Shown: positions 30,093 through 40,081, numbered from the stretch's first letter. The stretch: 64,000 nt of DNA from Variovorax saccharolyticus (GCF_030316765.1 NZ_JASZYT010000002.1:682001-746000); one strand, 5' to 3'. Program-made: numbers and translations. The notes: generated by a model from the sequence alone, not told the origin.

Positions 30093-31514
30093 ATGGCTTC
30101 GACTGAACAGAAGATGTCGCGCATGCAGCTCACCGCGATGGTGGTGGGCGGCATGGTCGGTGCGGGGATCTTTTCGCTCCCGCGGACCTTCGCGAACGCG
30201 ACCGGTCCGCTCGGCGCCGTCATCGCATGGCTGATCGCGGGCACCGGCATGTACATGCTGGCACGGGTGTTCCAGTCGCTTGCCGAGCGCAAGCCCGACC
30301 TCGATGCCGGCGTCTTCGCCTATGCGAAGGCCGGCTTCGGCGACTATCCCGGCTTCCTGTCGGCCTTCGGCTACTGGATCGGCAGCTGCATCGGCAACGT
30401 CTCGTACTGGGTGCTGATCAAGTCCACCCTGGGCGCCTTCTTCCCGGTGTTCGGCGACGGCAACACGGTGGTGGCGATCGTGGTCGCGTCGGTCGGCATC
30501 TGGCTGTTCCACTTCATGATCCTGCGCGGCATCAAGCAGGCGGCCTTCATCAACAGCGTCGTCACGGTGGCCAAGGTGATCCCGATCCTGGTCTTCATCG
30601 TGCTGCTGGCCTTCGCCTTCAAGATGGACCTGTTCAGCGCCAACCTGTACGGCGGCGGCCTGGAAGGCGGCATCTTCGAGCAGGTGCGCGCCACGATGCT
30701 GGTCACGGTGTTCGTGTTCCTCGGCATCGAGGGCGCCAGCGTCTATTCGCGCTTCGCGAAGGAGCGCGCCGACGTCGGCAAGGCCACCATCCTCGGCTTC
30801 ATCGGCGTCACCGGCCTGATGGTGCTGGTGACGATGCTGCCCTACGCGGCGCTGCAGCGCGCCGACATTGCCGGCATGCGCCAGCCCTCGATGGCCGCGG
30901 TGCTCGAGGCGGTGGTCGGCCCCTGGGGTGCGGTGTTCGTCAGCGTGGGACTGATCATTTCAGTGCTCGGCGCCTACCTGGCCTGGTCGCTGATCTGCGC
31001 CGAGGTGCTGTTCACCGCCGCCAAGACCAAGGACATGCCCGCCGTCTTCGCCAAGGAGAACGGCAACGGGGTGCCGGCCAATGCGCTCTGGCTCAGCAAC
31101 ATCATCGTCCAGCTGCTGGTGATCACCACCTACTTCTCGAACGATGCCTTCGCGCTGATGCTGAACCTCACCAGCGCGATGGCGCTGATCCCGTACCTGT
31201 TCGTGGCGGCCTACGGCTTCATGATCTCCAAGCGCGGCGAGAGCTACCAGCTGCGGCCCGAGGAGCGAAAGCGCGACCTGATCATGGCCTCGGTGGCGGT
31301 GATCTACACGGTCTTCATGATCTACGCGGGCGGCCTCAAGTTCATCCTGCTGTCGGCGGTGCTCTATGCGCCCGGCACGCTGCTCTATATCTGGGCCCGG
31401 CGCGAACAGGGCAAGACCGTGTTCACGGCCACCGACTGGATGATCTTCCTCGTCGCCGTCGCGGGTGCCGTGGTCGGCATCTACGGGCTCGTCACCGGCA
31501 GCATCACCATCTAG
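30093..31514 (+). CDS. arcD: Arginine:ornithine antiporter, ArcD-type APC transporter
   Basis: A 473-residue inner membrane protein with about 12-13 hydrophobic segments. The start ...[18 protein letters not shown] shows the glycine-rich GxxxGAGIF substrate helix of APC basic amino acid exchangers, and later [40 protein letters not shown] are as in ArcD/LysP-type carriers. It exchanges arginine for ornithine (or citrulline) to feed arginine deiminase. It is followed 50 bp downstream by arcA. ArcB and ArcC genes are absent, so the usual exchange product may differ. Confidence 0.88.
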   Translation: MASTEQKMSRMQLTAMVVGGMVGAGIFSLPRTFANATGPLGAVIAWLIAGTGMYMLARVFQSLAERKPDLDAGVFAYAKAGFGDYPGFLSAFGYWIGSCIGNVSYWVLIKSTLGAFFPVFGDGNTVVAIVVASVGIWLFHFMILRGIKQAAFINSVVTVAKVIPILVFIVLLAFAFKMDLFSANLYGGGLEGGIFEQVRATMLVTVFVFLGIEGASVYSRFAKERADVGKATILGFIGVTGLMVLVTMLPYAALQRADIAGMRQPSMAAVLEAVVGPWGAVFVSVGLIISVLGAYLAWSLICAEVLFTAAKTKDMPAVFAKENGNGVPANALWLSNIIVQLLVITTYFSNDAFALMLNLTSAMALIPYLFVAAYGFMISKRGESYQLRPEERKRDLIMASVAVIYTVFMIYAGGLKFILLSAVLYAPGTLLYIWARREQGKTVFTATDWMIFLVAVAGAVVGIYGLVTGSITI

Positions 31515-31564
31515 TCACGCGGACTGGATATACACAGGCAGACACTGAAATTTTGGAGGTCAAC

Positions 31565-32824
31565 ATGGCGACTACGGATGTGAAAGAGACAAAGTTCGGC
31601 GTGCACTCGGAGGTCGGGCAGCTGCGCAAGGTGATGGTGTGCGCCCCCGGCCTGGCCCATTCGCGCCTGACGCCGAGCAACTGCGACCAGCTGCTGTTCG
31701 ACGACGTGCTGTGGGTCGAGAACGCCAAGCGCGACCACTTCGACTTCGTCACCAAGATGCGCGACCGCGGCATCGAGGTGGTCGAGATGCACAACCTGCT
31801 GGCCGAGACGGTGGCCGTGCCCGAGGGCAAGAAGTGGATCCTCGACAACCAGGTCGTGCCCAACCAGGTCGGCCTCGGCTTCATCGACGAGCTGCGCAGC
31901 TACCTCGAGGGCCTGGACAACCGCAAGCTGGCCGAGACGCTGATCGGCGGGCTGTCGACCAACGACTTCCCCGAGTCCATCGGCGGCAAGGCGCTGGAGG
32001 TGGTGCGCGAGGCCGCAGGCGTCACCGAATACCTGCTGCCGCCGCTGCCCAACACGCTCTACACGCGCGACACCACCTGCTGGATCTATGGCGGCGTGAC
32101 GCTGAACCCGCTGTACTGGCCGGCGCGCCACGAGGAAACCATCCTCACCACCGCGATCTACAAGTTCCACCCCGACTTCGCCGGCAAGGTCAACGTCTGG
32201 TGGGGTGACCCGACCGAAGACCACGGCCTGGCCACCCTCGAAGGCGGCGACGTGATGCCGATCGGCAAGGGCAACGTGCTGATCGGCATGAGCGAACGCA
32301 CCTCGCGCCAGGCCATCAGCCAGCTCGCCGCCACGCTGTTCAAGAAGGGCGCGGCCGAACGCGTGATCGTCGCCGCGATGCCCAAGATCCGCGCCGCGAT
32401 GCACCTCGACACCGTGTTCACCTTCGCCGACCGCGATTGCGTGCTGCTGGCGCCGGACTTCATGAACCAGACGCGCACCTACTCGTACCGTCCGAGCAGC
32501 CATCCGAGCGGCGTCGAACTGCATGCCGAGAACAAGCCCTTCGTCGACGTCGTGGCCCAGGCCCTGGGCTTCAAGAAGCTGCGCGTGGTCGAGGCCGGCG
32601 GCAGCGACTACCAGCGCGAGCGCACCCAGTGGGACAGCGGTGCCAACCTGGTCTGCGCCTCGCCGGGCGTGGTTTATGCATACGATCGCAACACCTACAC
32701 CAACACGCTGCTGCGCAAGCAGGGCATCGAGGTGGTGACGATCGTCGGTGCCGAGCTGGGCCGCGGACGTGGCGGCGGCCATTGCATGACCTGCCCGATC
32801 ATTCGCGATCCAGTAGATTTCTGA
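31565..32824 (+). CDS. arcA: Arginine deiminase
   Basis: A 419-residue enzyme converting arginine to citrulline and ammonia. Conserved parts: [74 protein letters not shown] and the catalytic cysteine near the C-terminus in [17 protein letters not shown]. The active-site Asp, Glu, His and Cys are all present. Good ribosome site TTGGAGG. Operon with arcD; no ornithine carbamoyltransferase or carbamate kinase follow, the next gene being an RND adaptor. Confidence 0.96.
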   Translation: MATTDVKETKFGVHSEVGQLRKVMVCAPGLAHSRLTPSNCDQLLFDDVLWVENAKRDHFDFVTKMRDRGIEVVEMHNLLAETVAVPEGKKWILDNQVVPNQVGLGFIDELRSYLEGLDNRKLAETLIGGLSTNDFPESIGGKALEVVREAAGVTEYLLPPLPNTLYTRDTTCWIYGGVTLNPLYWPARHEETILTTAIYKFHPDFAGKVNVWWGDPTEDHGLATLEGGDVMPIGKGNVLIGMSERTSRQAISQLAATLFKKGAAERVIVAAMPKIRAAMHLDTVFTFADRDCVLLAPDFMNQTRTYSYRPSSHPSGVELHAENKPFVDVVAQALGFKKLRVVEAGGSDYQRERTQWDSGANLVCASPGVVYAYDRNTYTNTLLRKQGIEVVTIVGAELGRGRGGGHCMTCPIIRDPVDF

Positions 32825-32916
32825 GGCTTGACGATCGGTCCCGAGGGGCCGGAGGGATGGCACGGACCGCCACGAGGCGTCCGGAAGATCAATTGTTAGA
32901 GAGAGGAAGACAGCAC

Positions 32917-34029
32917 GTGTCCCCGACATCCGCTGCCCAACGAGTTGGAATCCGGCCCAGGACGGCGACGCTGCTGGCGATCGCGGCCCTGGTGTCGCTG
33001 TCGGCCTGCAGGCGCGCCGAAGAGGCGCCGGCGCCCGAAGTCCGTCCCGTCCGCGTCATGACGATCGAGCAGCGCACGGTCGGCGACACCGTGTCGTTGA
33101 CCGGGCGCATACAGGCCCAGAGCGAGGTCAACCAGTCCTTCCGCATCGACGGCCGGCTGATCGAGCGCAACGTCGACGTCGGCGACCGGGTCAGGCCCGG
33201 CCAGCTGCTGGCCCGGCTGGACCAGATGAACGAGGACAGCAGCCTGCAGTCCGCGCGGGCCCAGTTGGCGGCTGCGCAGGCCCAGGGCATCGAGGCCCGC
33301 AACACCTTCAACCGGATGCGCGACCTGCTGGCCGAGAACGCGGTCTCGCGCGCCTCGTTCGAGCAGGCCGAGGCGATGCTCAAGGTCACGCAGTCGCAGG
33401 TCAATTCGGCCCAGTCGCTGGTCGACATCGCGCAGAACCGCCTGAGCTACACCCGGCTGCTGTCCGACGTGGCCGGTGTGGTCACGGCGCGCGGCGCCGA
33501 GCCCGGGGAAGTGGTGCCGGCCGGCCGCATGATCGTGCAGGTGGCGCGCGAAGGCGCGATCGACGCGGTCTTCGACGTCCCGGCCCAGATCAAGGACATC
33601 GCGCCGACCAACCCCGACATCCTGGTCTCGCTGGGCGGCGATCCGAAGGTCACGGCCGCGGGCAAGGTGCGCGAGGTCTCGCCGCGCGCCGACCCGGTCA
33701 CCGGCACCTTCGCGGTCCGGGTCCGGCTGGTCAATCCGCCCGCGGCGATGCGCCTGGGCAGCACCGTCACCGGGCGCATGAAGCTCAACACCGAGCCCGC
33801 GCTCGACATCCCGGCCAGCGCGCTGGTGCGCGCCAACGGCCAGACCTCGGTGTGGGTGGTCGACACCAAGGCCGGCACGGTTTCGGCTCGCAACGTGCAG
33901 GTGCGCGCCTATGACGCGGCCCGCGTCCAGGTCTCGCAGGGGCTGGCGCCCGGCGACGTGATCGTCACCGCCGGTGTCCAGGCGCTGCGGCCGGGACAGA
34001 AGGTCCGCTGGCTCGAGGCCGCGAAGTGA
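32917..34029 (+). CDS. RND efflux periplasmic adaptor lipoprotein (membrane fusion protein)
   Basis: A 370-residue MFP. GTG start after GAGAGGAAGA. The N-terminus is a lipoprotein signal (ALVSLSAC, lipidated Cys near 31). Then the lipoyl-like hairpin half GRIQAQSEVNQSFRIDGRL, GDRVRPGQLLARLD, a coiled-coil (about 95-170), and LSYTRLLSDVAGVVTARGAEPG, and the beta-barrel with LVNPPAAMRLGSTVTGRM. Periplasmic adaptor of the pump encoded by the next gene; the two overlap by 4 bp. Begins the long coupled gene string. Confidence 0.92.
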   Translation: MSPTSAAQRVGIRPRTATLLAIAALVSLSACRRAEEAPAPEVRPVRVMTIEQRTVGDTVSLTGRIQAQSEVNQSFRIDGRLIERNVDVGDRVRPGQLLARLDQMNEDSSLQSARAQLAAAQAQGIEARNTFNRMRDLLAENAVSRASFEQAEAMLKVTQSQVNSAQSLVDIAQNRLSYTRLLSDVAGVVTARGAEPGEVVPAGRMIVQVAREGAIDAVFDVPAQIKDIAPTNPDILVSLGGDPKVTAAGKVREVSPRADPVTGTFAVRVRLVNPPAAMRLGSTVTGRMKLNTEPALDIPASALVRANGQTSVWVVDTKAGTVSARNVQVRAYDAARVQVSQGLAPGDVIVTAGVQALRPGQKVRWLEAAK

Positions 34030-37000
34030 TCGGCCCGAACCTGTCGGAGTGGGCGCTCTCCAAGCGCTCGCTGGTGGTGTTCCTGATGATCATCGCGGTC
34101 GTCGCGGGCACCTTGTCGTTCCTGAAGCTCGGGCGCGCCGAAGACCCGGCCTTCACCTTCCGCACCATGATCGTCGCCGCCGGCTGGCCCGGCGCCACGG
34201 TCGACGAGACGCTGTCGCAGGTCACCGAGCGGCTTGAGCGCACGCTGCAGGAAACGCGGCACCTCGACCGGGTGCGCAGCTACACGACGGCGGGCCAGAC
34301 CACGATCTTCGTCGACCTCAAGCAGTCGACGCCGCCGGCCGAGGTGGCGGACATCTGGTACCAGGTGCGCAAGAACATCGGCGACATGCGCCAGACGCTG
34401 CCGACCGGCGTCGTCGGTCCCTTCTTCAACGACGACTTCGGCGACACCTTCGGCATCATCTATGCCTTCACCGCCGACGGCTACACCTTCCGCGAACTGC
34501 GCGACAAGGTCGAAGACGCGCGCTCGCGCCTGCTGCAGGTGCCCGACGTCTCGAAGATCGAGGTACTGGGCGCGCAGGACGAGCAGATCTTCATCGAATT
34601 CTCGACCGAGCGCCTGGCCGGCCTGCGCCTGGACTACGGCGCGATCGTGGCGGCGCTGCAGGCGCAGAACGTGATCCGTCCGGCGGGCGTGCTGCACACC
34701 GAGCAGGAGCGCGTCTTCATGCGCGTCACCGGCTCCTTCGACAACGAGCGCGACATCGAGTCGGTCAACCTGGTGCTCGGCGGGCGCAACATTCGCCTGG
34801 GCGACATCGCCACCGTGCGGCGCGGCTTCACCGACCCGCCGCAGCCGATGTTCAGGGTCAACGGCAAGCCGGCGATCGGCCTTGCGATCGCGATGCGCGA
34901 CGCCGGCGACATCCTCGCGCTCGGCAAGAACATCAAGGCCGTGATGGCCGACATCACGGCCAACCTGCCGCACGGCATCGAGCCGACGCTGGTGGCCGAC
35001 CAGGCGGTCACGGTCGATGTCGCGATCAGCGACTTCATGGCCTCGCTGTGGCAGGCGATCGCGATCATCCTGGTGTGCAGCTTCGTGAGCCTGGGCGTGC
35101 GGCCCGGCGCGGTGGTGGCGCTGTCGATCCCGCTCACGCTGGCGATCGTCTTCGCGATCATGGACTTCGTGAACATCGACCTGCACCGGGTCTCGCTGGG
35201 CGCGCTGATCATCGCGCTGACCCTGCTGGTCGACGACGCGATGACCACGGTCGACGCGATGCTCAACCGCCTCGCGGCCGGCGACACCAAGGACCAGGCC
35301 GCGACCTTCGCCTACCGCACGCTGGCGGCGCCGATGCTGATCGGCACGCTGGTGTCGATCTCCAGCTTCGTGCCGATCGGCTTCGCGCGCAGCTCGGCCG
35401 GCGAATACACCTTCTCGATCTTCGCCGTGGTGGCGATCGCGCTGATCGTCTCCTGGCTCGGCGCCGTGATCTTCGCGCCGCTGGTGGGCAAGGCGCTGCT
35501 CAAGTCGCCCAAGGCCGATGCGGTGGTCAAGCCCAGCAAGTTCCTGAATGCCTACGGCGGTTTCCTCAAGGGCGCGATCCGCGCCAAGTGGCTGACCATC
35601 GGGCTCACGCTGGCGGCCTTCGTGGGGTCGATGTTCCTGGTGCGTTTCGTGCCGCAGCAGTTCTTCCCGGCCTCCGACCGGCCCGAGCTGACGGTCGACC
35701 TGACCCTGCGCCAGAACGCATCGATCTATGCCACCGAGGAAGAGGTCAAGAAGCTCGAGGAGATCCTCAAGGCCGACCCCGATGTCGACCACTTCAGCAG
35801 CTATGTCGGCCGCGGTGCGGTGCGCTTCATCCTGACGCTCAACGTGCAGCTGGCGAATCCCTTCTTCTCGCAGCTGGTCGTGGTCGCCAAGGACCTCGAG
35901 TCCCGCGACCGCCTGCAGATCAAGCTCGAGAAGGTGCTGGCCGAGCAGTTCCCGGACATGGTGGCGCGGGTGTCGCCGCTCGAACTCGGGCCGCCCGTGG
36001 GCTGGCCGCTGCAGTACCGCGTGATGGGGCCCGACAAGGACGAGGTGCGCCGCATCTCGCTCGAGCTGGCGGGCATCCTGGGCTCGCATCCGCAGGCCCG
36101 GCACGTGAACTTCGACTGGATGGAGCCGGCGCGGCAGATCCAGATCCGCGTCAACCAGGACGAGGCGCGCCAGCTCGGCATCAGCACCGGCGCGCTGGCC
36201 GGCATCATGAACGCGACCGTGACCGGCACCGCGGTCACGCAGGTGCGCGACGACATCTACCTGATCAACGTGGTGGCCCGCTCGAGCGCCGAGCAGCGGC
36301 TGTCGCTGCAGACGCTGAGCACCCTGCAGGTGCCCACCGCCAGCGGCCGCATGGTGCCGCTGAACCAGTTCGCGACCTTCTCCGAAGAGCAGGAGTCGCC
36401 GCTGGTGTGGCGCCGCAACCGGGTGCCGACGCTCACGGTGCGCGCCGACGTGGTCCACGGCGCGCTGCCCGACACCATCGTCGAGGCGCTGGCACCGAAG
36501 ATCAAGGAGTTCAACGCCAAGCTGCCGAAGGGCTACAAGATCGAGACCGGCGGCCTGTCCGAGGAAAGCGCGGAGTCGAGCGCCTCGGTGTTCGCGGTGG
36601 TGCCGCTCATGATCGTGCTGATGCTGCTGAGCATGATGGTGCTGCTGGTGAGCTTCCGCCGGCTCGCCATGGTGGTCTGCGTGATGCCGCTGGGCTTGAT
36701 CGGCGTGGTGCTCACGCTGCTGGTGTTCAACCGGCCGCTGGGCTTCGTCGCAATCCTCGGCATCCTGGCGCTGATCGGCATGATCGCCAAGAACGGCGTG
36801 ATCCTAATCGTGCAGATCGAGACCTACCGGGCCGAGGGCATGAACGTGCTCGACGCCGTGGTGGCCTCGGGCACCTCGCGGATGCGGCCGATGATGCTGA
36901 CCTCGATCTCGACCGTGCTGGGCCTGATCCCGATTGCGCCGACCGTCTTCTGGGGCTCGATGGCCTTCGCGATCATGGGCGGCCTGCTGGTGGCCACGCT

Positions 37001-37091
37001 GCTGACGCTGGTCTTCCTGCCGACCCTGTACGTGCTGGTGCTCGGCAAGGAGAAGCCGACGCCGCCGGCAGGCGAGGCCGAGCCGGCGTGA
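34026..37091 (+). CDS. RND family efflux pump, inner membrane component
   Basis: A 1021-residue pump protein. TM4 proton-relay aspartates are seen in LIIALTLLVDDAMTTVDAM and the TM10 lysine in GMIAKNGVILIVQIET, so it is proton-driven. It has two large periplasmic loops and about 12 membrane segments (LVVFLMIIAVVAGTL first). The HAE-type length is typical. GTG start overlaps the adaptor stop, and its stop overlaps the GTG of the next small membrane gene, so it is translationally coupled on both sides. The outer membrane factor is encoded about 6 kb downstream, after the Mrp genes. Substrate unknown. Confidence 0.93.
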   Translation: MIGPNLSEWALSKRSLVVFLMIIAVVAGTLSFLKLGRAEDPAFTFRTMIVAAGWPGATVDETLSQVTERLERTLQETRHLDRVRSYTTAGQTTIFVDLKQSTPPAEVADIWYQVRKNIGDMRQTLPTGVVGPFFNDDFGDTFGIIYAFTADGYTFRELRDKVEDARSRLLQVPDVSKIEVLGAQDEQIFIEFSTERLAGLRLDYGAIVAALQAQNVIRPAGVLHTEQERVFMRVTGSFDNERDIESVNLVLGGRNIRLGDIATVRRGFTDPPQPMFRVNGKPAIGLAIAMRDAGDILALGKNIKAVMADITANLPHGIEPTLVADQAVTVDVAISDFMASLWQAIAIILVCSFVSLGVRPGAVVALSIPLTLAIVFAIMDFVNIDLHRVSLGALIIALTLLVDDAMTTVDAMLNRLAAGDTKDQAATFAYRTLAAPMLIGTLVSISSFVPIGFARSSAGEYTFSIFAVVAIALIVSWLGAVIFAPLVGKALLKSPKADAVVKPSKFLNAYGGFLKGAIRAKWLTIGLTLAAFVGSMFLVRFVPQQFFPASDRPELTVDLTLRQNASIYATEEEVKKLEEILKADPDVDHFSSYVGRGAVRFILTLNVQLANPFFSQLVVVAKDLESRDRLQIKLEKVLAEQFPDMVARVSPLELGPPVGWPLQYRVMGPDKDEVRRISLELAGILGSHPQARHVNFDWMEPARQIQIRVNQDEARQLGISTGALAGIMNATVTGTAVTQVRDDIYLINVVARSSAEQRLSLQTLSTLQVPTASGRMVPLNQFATFSEEQESPLVWRRNRVPTLTVRADVVHGALPDTIVEALAPKIKEFNAKLPKGYKIETGGLSEESAESSASVFAVVPLMIVLMLLSMMVLLVSFRRLAMVVCVMPLGLIGVVLTLLVFNRPLGFVAILGILALIGMIAKNGVILIVQIETYRAEGMNVLDAVVASGTSRMRPMMLTSISTVLGLIPIAPTVFWGSMAFAIMGGLLVATLLTLVFLPTLYVLVLGKEKPTPPAGEAEPA

Positions 37092-37693
37092 ACGGCCGGC
37101 TGGCTGACGGGGCAACGCAGATGCAGGCATCCGCAACACCGACCGGGACCGCGGTGCTCGACCTGCACGTGGCCGAACTCCGGCAGCTGTTCAACTCGAT
37201 GGACCCGGCGCCTTTCCGCCAGCGCGACCTCGATGCCAAGGCACAGGCCTACATCGTCGACTGGGCCCAGGAGGTGCCGGCCGGCCGGCCGCTGGAACTG
37301 GTCGTGCACGTCGGCGCCGAGGCCGTCGCGCCGTCCGATGCCGCGATGCTGAAGGACGCGGTCGACGAGTACTTCCGCCAGCGTGCGCTGGCCACTTGGC
37401 GCGGCTTGCGCAAGCTGTTCCGCACCGGCCGCATCAGCCTGCTGATCGGCGTGCTGTTCGTCGGCACCGCGGCGGTGGTTGGCGAGTCGATCGCCAGCTT
37501 CGTCAGCAAGGGGCGCTACGCGACCCTGATCCACGACAGCCTCGTGATCGGCGCCTGGGTGGCGCTGTGGCGGCCGATGGAGATCTTCCTCTATGACTGG
37601 TGGCCGGTGCGCACCGAGGCCCGCCTGTTCGAGCGACTGAGCAGGATCGATGTCCGGCTGATCAGTGCCGGCGGCACGGAGGCGAGCGCATGA
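37088..37693 (+). CDS. Small conserved membrane protein preceding the Mrp genes
   Basis: A 201-residue protein (GTG start overlapping the RND stop; an ATG at 37121 gives 190). The N-terminal half is hydrophilic with LFNSMDPAPFRQRDLDAKAQ and ELVVHVGAEAV; this phrase recurs in uncharacterised proteobacterial proteins I cannot name. The C-terminal half has two hydrophobic segments, ISLLIGVLFVGTAAVVGESI and LIHDSLVIGAWVALWRPMEI, and a conserved FLYDWWPVRTEARLFERLSR. It bridges the RND and Mrp genes, and its stop overlaps the MrpE start. Function unknown; location suggests an accessory to one of the two transport systems. Confidence 0.75.
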   Translation: MNGRLADGATQMQASATPTGTAVLDLHVAELRQLFNSMDPAPFRQRDLDAKAQAYIVDWAQEVPAGRPLELVVHVGAEAVAPSDAAMLKDAVDEYFRQRALATWRGLRKLFRTGRISLLIGVLFVGTAAVVGESIASFVSKGRYATLIHDSLVIGAWVALWRPMEIFLYDWWPVRTEARLFERLSRIDVRLISAGGTEASA

Positions 37694-38220
37694 AGCCCGC
37701 CGCCGCCGATCCCGCCACCCCGGCCGCACCGTCGCGGCGCACCACGGCCGTGGTTCGCGGACTGATGCTGCTCGTGCTCTGGCTGCTGCTGATGCCCAGC
37801 CTCAAGCCCGCCGACCTCGGGGTGGGCCTGGTCGCCGTGGCCGCCGGAACCTTCACCAGCCTGCGCCTGCTGCCGCCCGAGGCGGGGCATCTGCGCCTGG
37901 GCGCGCTGTTCGGCTTCCTGCCGCATTTCCTCTGGCAGTCGGTGCTGGCCGGCGTCGATGTCGCGCGCCGGGCGCTGTCGCCGCGCATGCCGCTGAAGCC
38001 CGGCTTCATCGTTTACAAGGTCGGCTTCCGACCCGGCCTCGCGCGCAACGAGTTCAGCTCGATCACCAGCCTGCTGCCGGGCTCGGTGCCGGTGGCCGAA
38101 TCGGAGCACGACATCACCTACCACTGCCTGGACCTCGACGCGCCGGTCGCCGAGCAGCTGGCGGCCGAGGAGCGGCGCCTGCGCCGCGCGCTGGTCGCCG
38201 GGGAGCGCCACCATGACTGA
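37690..38220 (+). CDS. mnhE: Mrp-type cation/proton antiporter subunit E
   Basis: A 176-residue subunit with two or three membrane segments (GLMLLVLWLLLMP; LGVGLVAVAAGTF). The family core is visible in LLPGSVPVAESEHDITYHCLD, the ...VITLTPGT-equivalent segment, and FIVYKVGFRPGLARNEFSS. MrpE is part of the large subunit bundle of multisubunit Na+/H+ antiporters. Start overlaps the preceding stop. Longer N-terminus than most MrpE. Confidence 0.85.
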   Translation: MKPAAADPATPAAPSRRTTAVVRGLMLLVLWLLLMPSLKPADLGVGLVAVAAGTFTSLRLLPPEAGHLRLGALFGFLPHFLWQSVLAGVDVARRALSPRMPLKPGFIVYKVGFRPGLARNEFSSITSLLPGSVPVAESEHDITYHCLDLDAPVAEQLAAEERRLRRALVAGERHHD

Positions 38221-38500
38221 GTTCCTGCTCGGCGCTTCGGCCTTCGTGCTGCTGACGGTCGCGGTCGGCCTGATCTGCATCCTGCGCGGTCCCGACGACG
38301 TCGATCGCATGATGTCGGTGCAGCTGTTCGGCACCGCCGGCATCGCGGCCCTGCTGCTGCTGGGAGCCGCGATCGGCGCCGAGGCCGTGGTCGACCTGGC
38401 GCTGATCCTGGCCGTGCTGGCGGCCTTCGCCGCGCTGGCCTTCGTCAAGGCCGGCTCGCGCCCCGGCGCCGCGCACACAGAACCGGAGGACCGCGCATGA
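38213..38500 (+). CDS. mnhF: Mrp-type antiporter subunit F
   Basis: A 95-residue membrane protein with three hydrophobic segments and the family phrase RGPDDVDRMMSVQLFGTAG, the PTxxDRV-like core of MrpF, plus LALILAVLAAFAALAFVKAG. Its start lies within the end of mnhE (8 bp overlap), and its stop overlaps the mnhG start. Confidence 0.86.
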   Translation: MTEFLLGASAFVLLTVAVGLICILRGPDDVDRMMSVQLFGTAGIAALLLLGAAIGAEAVVDLALILAVLAAFAALAFVKAGSRPGAAHTEPEDRA

Positions 38501-38799
38501 GGGCCATCCTGGACATCTTCACGATCGTCGCCGTGGTCGCGGGCGCCTTCTTCTTCCTCGCCGGCACCGTGGGCCTTCTGCGCTTCCCCGACACCTTCAC
38601 GCGGGCGCACGCGCTGACCAAGGCCGACAACCTCGGACTGGGTCTGGTGGTGATCGGCCTGCTGCCGCAGATGGACGGCGTGATGGCCGGGCTCAAGCTG
38701 GTCCTGGTCTGGCTGATGGTGCTGCTGGCCTCGGCCACGGTGTCGCAGCTGATCGCGCGCGCGGCGCGGCGCGGCGGGTCCGACGGGGCCAAATCATGA
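38497..38799 (+). CDS. mnhG: Mrp-type antiporter subunit G
   Basis: A 100-residue membrane protein with three segments. Core: GAFFFLAGTVGLLRFPDTFT then RAHALTKADNLGLGLVVIGL, the highly conserved MrpG signature (RFPDxxxRxHAxTKAxxLG). ATGA overlaps on both sides. Confidence 0.9.
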   Translation: MRAILDIFTIVAVVAGAFFFLAGTVGLLRFPDTFTRAHALTKADNLGLGLVVIGLLPQMDGVMAGLKLVLVWLMVLLASATVSQLIARAARRGGSDGAKS

Positions 38800-39740
38800 C
38801 CTTGGCGCTGACCCTGGCCCTGGTGGGCCTGCTCATGGCGCTGGCCATCTGGACCGTGGTGGCGCGCGACACCTTCGCCGCGGTGACCGGCTTCGTCCCC
38901 TACGGGCTGCTGCTCACGCTGGCCTGGCTGCAGCTGCGCGCGGTCGACGTCGCGATGACCGAGGCGGCGATCGGCGCCGGCTTGACCGGCGTGCTGCTGA
39001 TCGCCGCCGCCGCCCGGCTGCGCTCCACCGAGACGCCGGCCTGGGCCGAGCGGCCCGGCCTCGCGACGCGGGTGCTGGCTGCGATCGTCTCGGCGGCCGT
39101 GGCGGCCGGCATCGGCGCCTGCGTGCTGCTGCTGCCCGATCCGGCGCCGAGCCTGGCGCCGGCGGTGGTCGAGAACATCGCCGCCACCGGCGTCGGCAAT
39201 CCGATCACCGCGGTGCTGATGTCCTTCCGCGCGATGGACACGCTGCTCGAGGCCATCGTGCTGCTGCTGGGCCTGGTCGGCGTCTGGTCGCTGGCGCCCG
39301 ACCGCTTCTGGGGCGGGCGGCCGGGGCCGGCGCCGACGGAAGACCCGAACAGCATCCTGGGCTACCTCGCGCGGGTTCTGCCGCCGATCGGGATCGTCGT
39401 CGGCTTCTACATCCTCTGGGTCGGTGCCGACCATCCGGGCGGCAAGTTCCAGGGCGCCACGGTGCTGGCGGCGATGTGGCTGCTGGTCATGATGGCCGGC
39501 CTGTCGGACGCGCCCGCGGTCGACCGGCGCTGGGTCCGGATCGCGCTGGCCGGCGGCCCGGCCGCATTCATCGCGGTCGGCCTGCTCGGCAGCGTCATCG
39601 CGGGCGCCTTCCTCGGCTATCCGGAGGCGCTCGCCAAGCCCCTGATCGTGGTCATCGAGGCGGCGCTGCTGCCGTCGCTGGCGGTCACGCTGGCGCTGCT
39701 CCTGACCGGGCCGCCGAGCCGGAAGGACAGCAGCGAATGA
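38796..39740 (+). CDS. Fused Mrp antiporter subunit (DUF4040/MbhE-like plus MnhB)
   Basis: A 314-residue membrane protein with about 9-10 segments. N-terminal part (1-75): VDVAMTEAAIGAGLTGVLLIAA, the DUF4040 portion homologous to the C-terminus of MrpA. Middle: VVENIAATGVGNPITAVLMS and FRAMDTLLEAIVLLLGLVGVW, MbhE-like. C-terminal part (about 190-310): VGFYILWVGADHPGGKFQGA and VLAAMWLLVMMAGL, the MrpB core. Thus it supplies the A-tail and B in one polypeptide. ATGA at each end. Confidence 0.82.
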   Translation: MTLALTLALVGLLMALAIWTVVARDTFAAVTGFVPYGLLLTLAWLQLRAVDVAMTEAAIGAGLTGVLLIAAAARLRSTETPAWAERPGLATRVLAAIVSAAVAAGIGACVLLLPDPAPSLAPAVVENIAATGVGNPITAVLMSFRAMDTLLEAIVLLLGLVGVWSLAPDRFWGGRPGPAPTEDPNSILGYLARVLPPIGIVVGFYILWVGADHPGGKFQGATVLAAMWLLVMMAGLSDAPAVDRRWVRIALAGGPAAFIAVGLLGSVIAGAFLGYPEALAKPLIVVIEAALLPSLAVTLALLLTGPPSRKDSSE

Positions 39741-40081
39741 ACACGCCCACCCTGCTCGGACTGTGCGCCGCGGTGCTGATCGGCCTGGGGCTCTACGGCC
39801 TCATCGTGAACCCGCACCCGCTGCGCAAGATCATGGCCTTCAACGTGATGGGCAATGGCATCTTCCTGGTCGCCGCCGTGATCGCGCGCCGCGGCGCCGG
39901 CGCCGGAATGGGCGGCGACCCGGTGCCGCAGGCCCTGCTGATCACCGCGCTGGTGGTGGCGTTCGCCGCCTCGGCCCTCGGGGTCGCCCTGGTGCTGCGG
40001 CTGTTCGAGGAAACCGGCTCGGCCTCGCTGACCGCGCCGGAGGCCGCGCCGCGCACCCCTGCTGCCGAGAGCGAGGTCTAG
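39737..40081 (+). CDS. mnhC: Mrp-type antiporter subunit C (NuoK-like)
   Basis: A 114-residue membrane protein, three segments, homologous to NuoK. Family phrases: LIGLGLYGLIVNPHPLRKIM, FNVMGNGIFLVAAVIARR and DPVPQALLITALVVAFAASA, matching the NuoK-like Dpv.QALvLTAIVIg pattern with the key acidic residue D before PVPQ. ATGA overlap upstream; next gene starts immediately after its stop. Confidence 0.9.
   Translation: MNTPTLLGLCAAVLIGLGLYGLIVNPHPLRKIMAFNVMGNGIFLVAAVIARRGAGAGMGGDPVPQALLITALVVAFAASALGVALVLRLFEETGSASLTAPEAAPRTPAAESEV

Noticed and set aside
33909..36458. An 849-codon minus-strand frame opposite the RND pump
   Set aside because: Antisense shadow with low-complexity DRHxAH-rich translation; the + strand encodes an intact RND protein.
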